From assembly GCA_024305405.1 (NCBI GenBank), contig JAKNDB010000107.1, positions 4,510,501 to 4,574,500 on the forward strand: a stretch of 64,000 nucleotides of DNA, written 5' to 3'. Both the position numbers and the translations under genes were made by a program. The DNA is from Dirofilaria immitis (Eukaryota; Nematoda; Chromadorea; Rhabditida; Onchocercidae). The notes beneath the pieces were generated by a model. It saw nothing but the letters and a program-made list of their open reading frames with translations, was not told where the DNA came from and did not search any database. Positions 24,361-36,700 of the stretch are shown here, one piece after another; positions within the stretch are counted from its first letter, which is position 1; each line of letters opens with the position of its first letter.

Positions 24361-26400
24361 TTCGATATAGATTATATAAAAGACTAAAATTTGACTTTAA
24401 TTATTTGGAAAGTGTCATAAAATAGGATATTTATTCCTTTTAACTTCCCTTCTTGATATATTAAATTTTAAATTAATTTCTATTTTTCCTTTCTTCCGTC
24501 AAAGTTTTTTTGCATACCAAATAATACATTAACTTATTAACGAGACTCTTGAAAAATTTAGTATTCTCAAAAAGTTAACTTTCTCGAGAAATAATGCGAT
24601 CATTTTGTAAAATTTTTATTTAAAAGGAATGCAACAATTCTGAAGATTTTTATCAATATCACCAAGATTACTGGAATGGTTTTTATCAAGATTACCTTAA
24701 TTCATTTAGTATAATTTTATTTGAGCCTATTATCTTAGAGTTTCCCAGCTTAACAGAGAATTCATAATTTCGGAAAATCCCATGATTCCATCCGCCATCT
24801 TGATAAATCTTACTATCGTTGAACAATTCATCAGAATTACCTGGATTATTTTTCAAATCTAATTACGGTAAATGCTATTTAAGTGATAATCAGCACGAAT
24901 ATAGTCCAATAATGATTTCTTTGGAATCATGAGATCGAAATTTTCCGATTAATTCTTCGAGAGCATTAAGATTCCTGGAGATAATAATTCTTTGAAATCA
25001 TGAAATTATCCAGGATTGTAGATTAAATAGTTGCTGTGAAATATTTAATTTTTCGTTTTATTCGACTAATTTATAAGATAAAGATTATCTTCCGAATTTA
25101 AGAAACTTTTATTATCCTTCTTAAAGTTTATTTTATAATATTTTATTTTTGTCGTAGAATTGATTTAAAAATATCCTTATTATATTCTTTTACATCATTC
25201 ATCTTAATTTTTATTCCTATTTTTTTCAAGTGAATGTTATTATTAATTATTGATTTGATATTTGTTCAATATTAAATCCTAAGGATTCAGTTTAATTTCA
25301 AAAGTTTTGAAAATATTTATTTTATGAAATATTAGAAATTTTAAATTGAAGTGCATGAAATTTATTTAGTGATTTTTAAAGATCCAATTTAGATTCAACA
25401 ATTTTTCCAAATATTTTTCTCATTAAATATTGCAAAAATAAACATTTATTTTTATTCCAAGTTGTAGAGAGAATTTTTAACTTTTGTCAGTAATTTTATA
25501 ACAATTTTGCTCCATTATGAAACTAGTATATTTGAATAATTAAAATTTTCTCAAACTTCAATGTATGCAAATTGTATTATTTAAATTTTCCAGCAGTGAT
25601 ATCAATGATATAAAAACTATAGATAGAATTAAATTATACTTTTGCTATGAATTTCTTCCTTTCATATAATTATTACATTTAGTAAATAAAATTCAGATAT
25701 TCTATGATTTGATAAAATATTGAAAGCTTATTGACAAGCATAATTAGAACCTTATATTGATGTATCAAATTGCCTTATTTCTACAAACATTATGCATAAT
25801 AAATGAGTGTTCTAAAATCGCTCAATCGATTAACGCATTAATAAATTAAGTATTTTATAAAATTTCATTACAAAATTTGTGCGCTAAAAAAATTTTCACA
25901 TTAAATTCAAATAATAATAAGAAATAATTAATGTTATTAATTAATTTTCATCTAATCTTTTCAATGCATAAATAAAAATAATTTACTAATATAACTTTGA
26001 ATTAATATTTAAATTAATATAATTGTTAAAACATTAAATCAATTAAAATTTTTCATTATTATAATAATAAAATAGTCGAATAATCGACGAAGAAAAAAAT
26101 GAAAAAACAAAGATATTTTTAAAATATTAGTAATAATAAATGTTTCATATTGTTCAGTAAGTTAAGATATCTTTTCAAACTTTTATTTACTTGACAATTA
26201 ACAAAAATATCATCCATATGTGCTTATATGTAGTAAATATGCGGTCAGCTAATGACAAATTATCCCGCAAGGAATATGACATAATTTGCTACTTACAATC
26301 CCTTCTTCCATCTATCCCTTCCTGTCAACTAATCTGTGATCTTATTTGAAAATGGAAATGTCAATCATAGCAGTAATTGTTATATTAGGAATAACAAGGG

Positions 26401-26464
26401 TGGTAGTAGTAGTAATAGTAGTAGTAGCAGTAGTAATAGAAGTAGTAGTAGTGGCAGTATCAGT

Positions 26465-26509
<45 letters not shown>
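26401..26509 (+). repeat. Compound (GTA)n/(TTG)n microsatellite
   Basis: An interrupted GTA-rich tract (26401-26455) is followed by about fourteen TTG units (26467-26509). Runs of Ser, Cys or Thr in frames across it are repeat artefacts. Confidence 0.95.
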
Positions 26510-29500
26510 CGTTGTTTGTAGATAAAGGTTGTTTGTTTGTTTTATTTTAGTCGGGAAAATTTTGTCATTCAAAAATTTGGAAGAGTTTTTCTGGAATTCG
26601 GGATTTAAATTTAAATGATAATAAAAATATATTATCAATTATAACAGTAACAAAAATTATAATAAAATACATGAAAAAACCGCTGCTTGTTTTATTTCTA
26701 GATCGAGAAAGTTTTTTGATTTAAAAATTTGAAAAATTTTTTCTCGACTTTGGAATTTAAATAGATAATGATAGTATGAATATTATAGCAACAATTTAGC
26801 TATAGAAATTTATAAGAAATGCATAAAAAGCACTACTTATTCGCATAATAAAAGTTTTGAAAAATTTTTCAGTATTTATAGAATTTATGTTTCAAACTGA
26901 TGATAAAGATAAAAATAATAATAATATAAATAATGATGGGAGTTAATATTTGTTACGATAATATTAGAAAATTTTTAGAAATTACTTTATTTTAGTTCCA
27001 AATGTTTAGTTGAAGTTGGAAATTTTAAAAATTCGATTTTATTGTCTAAATTATCATGCGAAGGATTTCTTCTTTATTACCAATTTTTTTTTGAGTTTTA
27101 GAATTTTATTCCTTTCTTTTTTTATTTTTTCAATATCCAATTTTTATATTTCATATTTGATATCGAATTTTCACAAATAATAATTTTCAATAAAATTTAA
27201 TCTTTTCTTTTTCCTCTGTATTAACAAATTATCGTTTTATTTGAGGTTAATCAAAAATGAACTATAAATCTTTCATATATGCATATATATTAAGGTTATA
27301 GAAATTAATAATACTTACTGATTTTTAAACTCTAACTTCAAATTTTTTGTTACAAATTTAACCAATTCAAATTCATATTCACAAATTTTGGTATAATTTT
27401 TTTGCTTATTGAAAGAAAACAATTCTGACAAAAAGTAAAACAGTAATATATAATTTCACCAGGTATCACTCTCGCATTATTTAAAAATCAACATTGTTAG
27501 TAGAATTCGATTTTACAAATTAATTAATGCTGTAATATTTGTAAAATTTTAATTTTTCCATTTCAAATTTATGCAAATATCAATTTAAATAATTTATAAC
27601 TAACTTTTCGCTTAAATAAATGTTTTAATTATAATCAAATATAGCAACCTATTACTTCGTCTTCTCCTTTTTTTGTATTTTCTAATTAAGCGCTAAAAGT
27701 TCGAACGTGGTAAGTAAACAAACGAATAGTTGTTAATTATTACCCAAAATGGTAAGCCTTTTGTTTGTATAGTGATGTCATTATTTGGTAAGGTATATTA
27801 TGACAAAGTGTCAAGTACTTCTACAACAATCTTCGGTACCTATAATCATTAATACATTATTACTACTATCGTTACTATTATCAGACTATATTTGCATAGC
27901 AGTAATTTGAATAAACAAATGCTTAATACTTCATTCTTCAGCTATTACTATTGCATATTCATTACTGAATTTATTAAGTCTGACAATTATTAAGCCTGTT
28001 GATGCAGTAATTAGCTTATCTTCATAAATTTAGAAACTATGCAAAATAGGAAAGAAATGGCTTAGGCTTGCGGTTTAAAGTCATACTCATCGATTTTCTA
28101 ATTTCAGAAAATAAAGTACAGCTCGAGATTGGATAAAAATCAATTAAAATAAGATTCGGTAATCTAATACCGAATCGTCCTTCAAAGTTTTTAATGTGAG
28201 AAATTATCTATAAAAGCTTATTTTTATTATTATTCATAAATTTTCATACCATTTAATTATTAATTAACATTTAATTATTATATTTTTTATTGATAAATTA
28301 TTCGAAAGCAATAAAGATGTTAAAATTAGTTTAAAATTACATAAATTAAATCAAGTTATTGTTTATTTCCTTTTTTGAATAATTATTGGCAAAAAAGACA
28401 CGATGGATATTAAATATATTAAAAATGGCAATAATAAAATTAATATATTTTAATAAAAAGCATCAAAATTATAAAAACTTTTCGCTTTTTTCTTCAATTA
28501 ATATGTTGTAATTTTTGATTTTACTTTGTTCGTCATTTTTTCATTTATTTGAAATATATTTTCTTTATTTTATTTTATTTTAAAATTTTCGTTTAATTAG
28601 TCATTTTTTTCATTTGAAATATTTTTATTAGTTATTTATTTTAATTTCATAGAATATAAATATACTTATAAATTTTAAATTTTTATTACTTATTATTATT
28701 CCAAGATTCCAGTACTTTTATTCGATATATAAATAAAGTATTCCACTTCAATAGGTCATTTCGTTAAAAGTCATACAAAAAATGGATAGCAGATGTTTGC
28801 ATTTAAGAGATATAACACTTACCGCCTCTTATTGTTTAGTCTATCAATTAACAATAATATTCGTCCATACTTTTTTTCCCTTTTCATCTAATTTCCAATT
28901 CATCAAATTTTATTATTACCTCATTTTTTCTATATTTGATATGTATATGTAATTTAATTAATAAGCAATTTTGAAGCGTTAAGTTAATTCAATGGATCAA
29001 TTAATCATTGATTAATTGATAGATTTTGATTTTGATCTATCTCTAAGAGACCAATACAATGAATCAAGAAATTTGAATTCTTATAAATGTATTCATGAGC
29101 CAGTTTTGAAATAATAATATCAACTAATTAATTGATTAATTAAATAATGTGTTCATTCATGTATGAAAGTATATATATTATAACTATGTATTATTTAAAT
29201 ATGTTTTAATCATCAGATATCATAGGAAATTTATCATTAATTAAAGCCCAATTAAACTCGTTTTAATGTCATTCCGAAGTTAATTAACTCTTAACCATCG
29301 ATCATCGACTTATTATTAATTAATCTGTCATTTGTAATATCTTTATCAATACTTCATTCATCCAATTCTGCATCATAAATTCTTAATAATTGATTAATTA
29401 TTATTTTAACATTTATTTATTAAATTTTTTTATGATTTATTCCATTTATTATGGATAGAATTGATCATAAAATTATCGCAATATTACTAAAGCTTATCTA

Positions 29501-31800
29501 CATTTGAATTTTTATGAATCACAAAAATTTAAAAAAAAATTCGGCCAAGTTATTTTACTTATACTTGTTGGCTGGGCCAAGAAAATATTCCTGGTTATGT
29601 TAATCAGCTAGATTAAGCAATCATAGTTTTTATGTATTAAGGAAATTAGCAATATAAAAATAATCAGATTATAACAGTTAGTTATAAATTGTTAATTAAT
29701 TAGTGCATGCAACTGATTATTAGTAGTCCTATTGAATTTTAAATATATTTAAATTTAATAAGATATTTTTTCTTTATCATTTGCTTTTCTTTTATCACTT
29801 CAAATAATCCTTTGCATATTTCATAATTAATTTTTGTAATAAGGAAATTAATTTATTCTAATTGTAGATTTATATAGCTTTAATAGTTTGTCTATTTTTC
29901 TATCTAAAATGCATAAAGTTTATTTCATTAATAAAGAGTTAATTAATTAGCTTTTTATATGTTAAAGTAAAAAAATATTAAATTGAAATCCTTCTTGTAG
30001 GAGCAAAATTTTATTTAAATTTTGATCAAATTTACTGTTAAAAAGAATAGAATAAGTTAAGATTATTATATTGCTGGTCAGTTAATTTAATGGTAGCTAT
30101 CATCAGATGAAAAATTGTCCAGATGATTACGATCAGAGGATACCGAATAAATAATATTTAATTAATAGACAACATTCTTTTTTGAGTAGATGAAAATTTA
30201 TTCAAGTGGAAATAAGATGACAGAAGCAATTAATTGCTTAATTAAAAATTTTAATAATTTTTTTCTCTTTAGATTGAAAAATTGTTGAATTCAAAAGCTT
30301 GACATATTCTTAGTCTTGACATCAACATAAATATGTTATCATTTTTATAACAAAATAGCTCTTAATTAACCTTAATTCTAATTTTAAATAAAAATATATA
30401 TTTTTCTTTTATCTTCCCTTCTTTCTTTCTCCTTTTTCTCCCAAAAATAACTTAATATTAAAATAAAATAAAATTACTACGTAATATTTTTATCATCTTT
30501 ACCAATATTTTATATTATTTTTAGCATTTTTAAAATTATTTTATATTTTTACAGATATTAATCGAATAATTCTGCTATACGTTATTGTTATCAAAAATAA
30601 ATAAGTTAAAAAATATATTCATTAAATCACTGTAGCATTATAAATTAATATTATTCATAAACATTATTATAAAGTTTAATTCGTATTTTGATTTATTATT
30701 TTTGATTAAGATATCGTACCTTTCTGCTATTTAATCCAAAACTAAATATTAGTATCAATAATGTAAAAAAGCATACAATTCAAGTTAATACGTCTAATTT
30801 ATCATTAATAACAAACGTTTCCTATCATTTAGTTTATCATTTAATTGCTGATAATAATATATTTAATCAATTTATTAAATAATTATTAACCCAGATATTT
30901 CATCCCTTCCTTTTCATTTATCCATTCCCGTTATTTTGAATTTTCACGAACATTCATTCTTTCCACTTCTCATAACTAATTCCTCATAAACTACCCCGCG
31001 CCTATTTTCCCATCCTCATTTACTCTTAGTCCATATGTTTTGACTAATTATAGTGTCAGATGTTAAATAGGACACAATACTCATTCATCAGATCTCTTTA
31101 TAATTATCTCAATTTTATCCTAAATCTTACCGTTCCGCTTATTGTACAAGGAAATATATGAAACACATTATTTTATATTTATTCCATATAAAATATTGAA
31201 ACTTCTCATAACTAATTTTAAGAAAAAACTGTGTGCCCATAATGTTTATCATATTTGATATACAATAAGCTGAAAATGATTAAATATTTATGAAATAAAT
31301 TTTAATATTAACATAATTTTCTTTCCTAATCAAAGTTTCAAATTATTATTTTTTCATATTGTATTTTTAAAATGATTAAATTTTTGTCTTACAAAATAAT
31401 TTATTGTTAATAATAAAAGAAAAAAGTGAAAAAGAATAGATTTAAAAATTAAAGAAAAAGAGATTCTTTTTAGAGAAACTGCAAAATTCAATGAAACTAT
31501 GAAAAACATAAATATAAATTTTTGATCAAAATTTCAAACTTCGGTTTCATTTTGAAATTTATATTTAGGAATATCTGGTTATTCATTTTATACAAAAATT
31601 TTTCAAAATTAAAAAAGAAAGGCTAATATTTAATAATCAATAAACAGGTGTTTTTGGAATATAATATAATCTTTTCTCAAGAATTTTCCAGATTTTTATC
31701 ATAAATGATGGCTAAAAGTTTATTTGAATGCTTCAGTTATTTTCATCCTTAATTTTTATGCAGCAATTCACCGCTTGTATTGTTATTCCTTTACTTACGA

Positions 31801-31813
31801 AGGTCAAAGGTCA
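31801..31813 (+). promoter_or_regulatory. Perfect DR1 nuclear-receptor half-site pair
   Basis: AGGTCA-A-AGGTCA is an exact DR1, the element bound by HNF4- and RXR-type nuclear receptors, families expanded in nematodes. It lies about 1.9 kb upstream of the KAL-1 start codon. Only the motif is seen; use as an enhancer is speculative. Confidence 0.3.
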
Positions 31814-32406
31814 AATGAACAATACAATGACAATTATAGTTGGTTGTAGTAGTTGTAAACTTACTATCAATAAGTACATAAATTACGACTTCATCATATT
31901 TTTGATGGCTGTCCTTCAAAATTACTTTATCTTATTAATTCTTTATTTTTAAACTTTTTCCATAAGCATTTAGACCATATTAATTAATATGAAAATTACT
32001 TATGAAAATATTCGTTAATATTATGCAACATTAAACAATAAGCGAATATAACGACGTAAATTTCGTTAACAACATGAAAAAACATTGATAAGAAAAAAAA
32101 ACAAATTTTCAAAACTTTCAACAAATACTAAGTTTAAAAATTGAGATTCTCTCTTATTGATATGGTTTTGGAAAGAAAAAAAAATTTGTGGCAAAAAAAT
32201 ATCATGCAAAATAAATTGGGAAGTATAAGAAATATAAATGAAATTTCAAGAGAAATATATAACAGCAAAGTTATCGACTACTAATCAAATTTCAAGCAAA
32301 AATAAAAAAATCCTTGATAAACAACATTTTTTTGCATTCCCGAAAAATATTTATTCCCTGTAATGATGAAAATATTAAAATATTTGCGAGGTAATAATTG
32401 CTTTTT

Positions 32407-32424
32407 TCTCTCTCTCTCTCTCTC
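32407..32424 (+). repeat. (TC)n microsatellite
   Basis: Nine TC dinucleotides in AT-rich intergenic DNA. Confidence 0.95.
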
Positions 32425-33680
32425 ATCAATTGTTCAATTTAAACAAATTTCCAACCTAAAAAACGGTCACTTTTTTGAATCAAACGATCATTTTTTCTCC
32501 CACTTTGCTGTCGTAAAATTGCTGCTAAATATCTGTTAGGTTGAAGGTCATTAGTATGCATTATGGTATTATTTAGTTGGATAAAGGAGATATGATTTTT
32601 AAGGTTATAGGGAGGAATCTCTTTGTTCGATTTGTTTTGTCCAATTTTAATTCATTCCAAATTAAATTCCCTAAATTCTTCTCCCTCAATTATATTGCTA
32701 TTAAATATACGAAAAAAAATGCATGAAAAAATGTATTAGATTTCATATTTCAATTCGAATTCCATTTATCCATTAAATATATTGTTTTAGACAACGTGGA
32801 CGGCAAAATATAAATGTATGATTATTTAGTCAATTTCATATAATCATTTTCTATTTCGTATTTAAATGCATCTTTTGAGTTATATTGATCTCATGCATTA
32901 ATTTTATGTTTTATATTTCAATTCATTTCATTGATTCATTTAATGCATTGCTTTCAACGAACCGATCTGATATGTGTAATTGAATTTACAAGTTGTGACA
33001 TAATTTTTAATATGTATACTTAAATTTTTATTTTCATTAATCGGAAATCATCAACTCCTATTTATTTAAATGAAACGAAAAAATCGTTGATATCGAACAG
33101 ATAATATAATTTTAAATGTTTTTTAAAAACCTCTTTTTTCCTTCTTCTGTTATTAGAAAAATTCTAAATCTTCTAATCATATCACTGAAATCATTAAATT
33201 TATAATATATTATGTCAATCATTAGAATTAAATACTAAATTTATTTAAATTTTTGCATTTCCCATCATTTCTTCTTATTAAAATATTCGATAATATTTGT
33301 TAAAAATTTCGCAATATATGATAATAATTTTAAATATGCAAAAAATTGTTAAAAAGTTTTAGCGAATATTTCGCGAAGTTTTTTTTTAAAGTAGCAAATA
33401 CTGCGAATATTATTTTCATATCGATTTTAAATTATCTTTCAATTGGAAGAACACATATAATTATATATATTATCAACTAAATTACACAATATAACAAAGT
33501 CTCACGAAATTTGTGATATGATTATAGAATTTATAAGTTTATTGAAATTTTTTTAATTGCTAATTCATTTGAATTAATTGCTATAAATGTTCCGTTCGTT
33601 TTTTTAATATTACATAATTTATTGATTTCAAATAATTTCAAAATTTTCAATTATCATCAGAAATTTATTTGAAAAAGTTC

Positions 33681-33688
33681 AATTTCAG
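33681..33688 (+). promoter_or_regulatory. Probable spliced-leader acceptor (KAL-1-like)
   Basis: AATTTCAG lies 12 bases before the first ATG of the signal-peptide exon, without an evident upstream exon. It is a likely trans-splice site by motif and position. Confidence 0.45.
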
Positions 33689-33700
33689 GACGAAATTTCT

Positions 33701-36700
33701 ATGATGTGGTCACAGATGTCAATTTTAATACTAATTGCAGCAACATTAAAAGCGTTTACGGTGCTACCGTATGTACAAATTGATTTTGTTCATTATTTTA
33801 GATTAGCACAATGTGATGCAAAATGTGCTGAAAAGGTAATTAATTAATTTGAAACTAATCAAATGAATGAATAGTGATAATAATGAATGATAAATTATCA
33901 TCATAAAGAAAATTTAATAAACTTTATTTTTTTATTTTTTAAACATTTTTTCAAAATTGTTTTTATAGAAAAGAAGAAAAATTTTACTGAAAATTTTCTT
34001 ATTTATCAATTAATCTTAATACTTATTGTAGCGACATTAAAAGCAAAAGAAGAAAAGGAAATTAGATTAATTGAAATGATATTAGTTACTTCTCTAGGCT
34101 TATCCATCTTTTTAATTAATTAATTTATGGTAGCAAATTTTCAAGGTAATAATAATATTAGTTTCACTGAAAGGATATGAAGGATATTTCCGAAAAGTTA
34201 ATTATTCCAATTTAAATTTTAGATTTTTGCAAAAGAGAAAATTTCGGTAGAAATGTTAAAAAGAAAAATGAAATAAAATTATCGTTATGAAATAATTTAT
34301 AGAATTCAAAAGTTTTTTCAATGTTAAACAAAAAAGAATTATTTACTTTCTTCAATGATAGTTAATTTTTTCACATAGCTTTGAACATTTTATAAAATAA
34401 AATTCATTTCAAATTAACTATTAGTTGAAGTTATTTGAAAAAAATCATTTGGAGAAAATAAAATTCCGAATCTAAAGTTCAATTCAAATAATTATTTTCT
34501 ATCATACCTAATAATGAGATATCATAGTATTGCTTTATTTCGTATCATTCAATCCTTGCTGATTAAAATTACGAATTAAATTAATAGAAATAATATTAAT
34601 TGCTTCCTCATGTTTATCAGTTATGGAGATTTGAGCAATTCACATTGATATCTGGAAATAATCAAGTGTTGGGAGAAAAATTTTATCGTCGTGAAATAAT
34701 TAAATTTAAAGTAATTCATTTGATGGATTTAATTTGGAAGGAGCGAAAGACGAATATTTCACATACTTACAAACAAATTCATTTCAAATATTTTTCGATA
34801 GCCTATCAGATAATTGAATCATCAATCTAAATTTTTATATTTGATCTCCTTGATTCCAACTAATTTTTTTGCTAAGTTTTATTTTATTGGAAAAATCACG
34901 AAAAAAATTGAATTGTTATTTACATAACAAATATTTCAGTACTCGAAATCAATTAAACGTCGCTTAAATGACGGAACATTTGTCAAATATTATGGAAATG
35001 ATGGAGAACATTATAAACTTGTTAGTTACAATTAATTACTCCATTTTAAATTTATATATCATTTGTAAAATTGAATTGAAATGTTTAAAATTAAAATTAA
35101 TTAGCCTGAAAATAATAAATAATTTATTCATTGTGATCATTTGTTTATTCATTATGATTATCGCTTAAATGAAAATATACCTTTTGCATTTATTTTTTTT
35201 CTTTAAATAGGGCAATAATGGGAAAAAAATGAATTTTTAAATGTGTTACAAATAAAATGATTTCAAATATATTACGCTCATCTGAGGAACTATTTTTACG
35301 ATGAGAAAATATATTTTACGATCGAAAATATAAAAATGAAAGATTTATTCTCTTAAATTTTTATTTTTCTCAAATTTCACTTTTATTTCACAAATTTAAT
35401 TTTTCAATGTTTACAAATCAAATATTACGACATTATGAAATAATTAATAAAATATAAAAAAATTGGGAAAGTTTGGCTCAATGATTAAATAGAATAGAAT
35501 ATTTAAGATGAAAATTAATTTAATTCGATTTACCGGTAAATAATTATATTTTAACTTATGCAAAATAGAAGAGAAGAAAAATTGAAAAATTTTATGAAAT
35601 AATTAACTTAATAGTATATTACAGTGTGTAGCCGGCTGCAATCGACGACGAATGATTTCAAGACGAGAAAAAATGGCACAACAAATGCGCTATCGATGGG
35701 AATGAAATTTTGGATGGATACAAATGCATATGCAAGTAAAATTTAAAATTAGAAAAAAATTAAAAATTTTGGAAAAATAAAATGAACAGAACTTAAGCAA
35801 TGATTTAATTTTATTTCAAATTTATTTACACAAATTCATTTTGCATATAACTTAAATATAATATTAAATATTTAAATATACCAAAAATTATTAGTCATAA
35901 TTAAGTAATAAAAATTGATAGTTTCAAAAAAAAATTGAGATACAAAAGATGTAAGCGAACATTTGCCTTGCAATACAAAAATTAATGATCTTAGAAAATT
36001 GTAATTAAAGAATTTATAAAAATTTTATTATCAAACAAAATCAGCAAATTTATAAGAAAAACTTTATTACACGACAAATAAAATTTTTAATCTTTTAATT
36101 TAATTTAAGAAATTTTTAATAATTCGAGAATAAGAAGTTAGGCAATAATTTTGCAACGTTCCAGGTCGAACTGAAAATTCTCCCATTAAAAGTGTTCAAT
36201 TAGGTTGTATGGATATTGTAACATCTCATGAGCATAATGATTTCGAGGATACAATCGAAGGGTTAATTTTATGAATATTAATGAGACGGAACAATATCCG
36301 ATCCGATATATTGTTCAGTGGAAGCAACGAACATACGATGGTAGTCCGACAGAAGAAAATGGTTGGATAACTGCTTCGGTTTGTGTTGAAATTTCATTTA
36401 TTTTGATAAAATTTTATTAAATAAAATTTAATAATAAAAATATTAATTAGCTATCATTAATAATTCTTCTCTTTTTCTTAACATCTTTTTTGTTTTTATA
36501 AGCCCAAAAATAATTTTTAATTAGAACTTGGCAGGTTATTTTTTCTTTCTTGGGAAAGAACAACTTAAAATTATCTTAATTTTCCAGATTGAATCAGAGC
36601 CGATATTTAAAGTCGAAGGTATGATACCGGTAATGCAATATAGGTTTATGATAACTGCTATTGGTCCTGGTGGACGTATGGGTGGTCCAATAATGAGCAA

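Larger units (their letters stand above)
18956..26330. other. Gene-poor, AT-rich region (left part)
   Basis: More than 7 kb of very AT-rich DNA with stop codons in all frames and no conserved domain that I can read. It includes a TA microsatellite, a possible coding remnant at 20412-20545, a perfect small hairpin at 24340-24360 and scattered imperfect inverted repeats around 24760-24950. Confidence 0.5.
26331..33700. other. Gene-poor, AT-rich region (right part)
   Basis: Another 7 kb without a supportable exon, ending at the KAL-1 start codon. It contains compound GTA/TTG and CT microsatellites and a perfect direct repeat of AGGTCA spaced by one base (31801-31813). The 3' end presumably includes the KAL-1 promoter. 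Confidence 0.5.

Noticed and set aside
24764..24953. Imperfect inverted repeat (GGAATCATG-type arms) as a MITE
   Set aside because: The arms are short with gaps, no target-site duplication is visible, and similar AT-rich words recur nearby.
26336..26638. Ser/Cys-rich or Thr-rich open frames
   Set aside because: They are translations of the GTA/TTG microsatellite.
34618..34711. Possible extra KAL-1 exon after TTTATCAG
   Set aside because: The open frame lacks the cysteines of a WAP domain, and exons 33701-33835 and 34940-35020 already join in phase without it.
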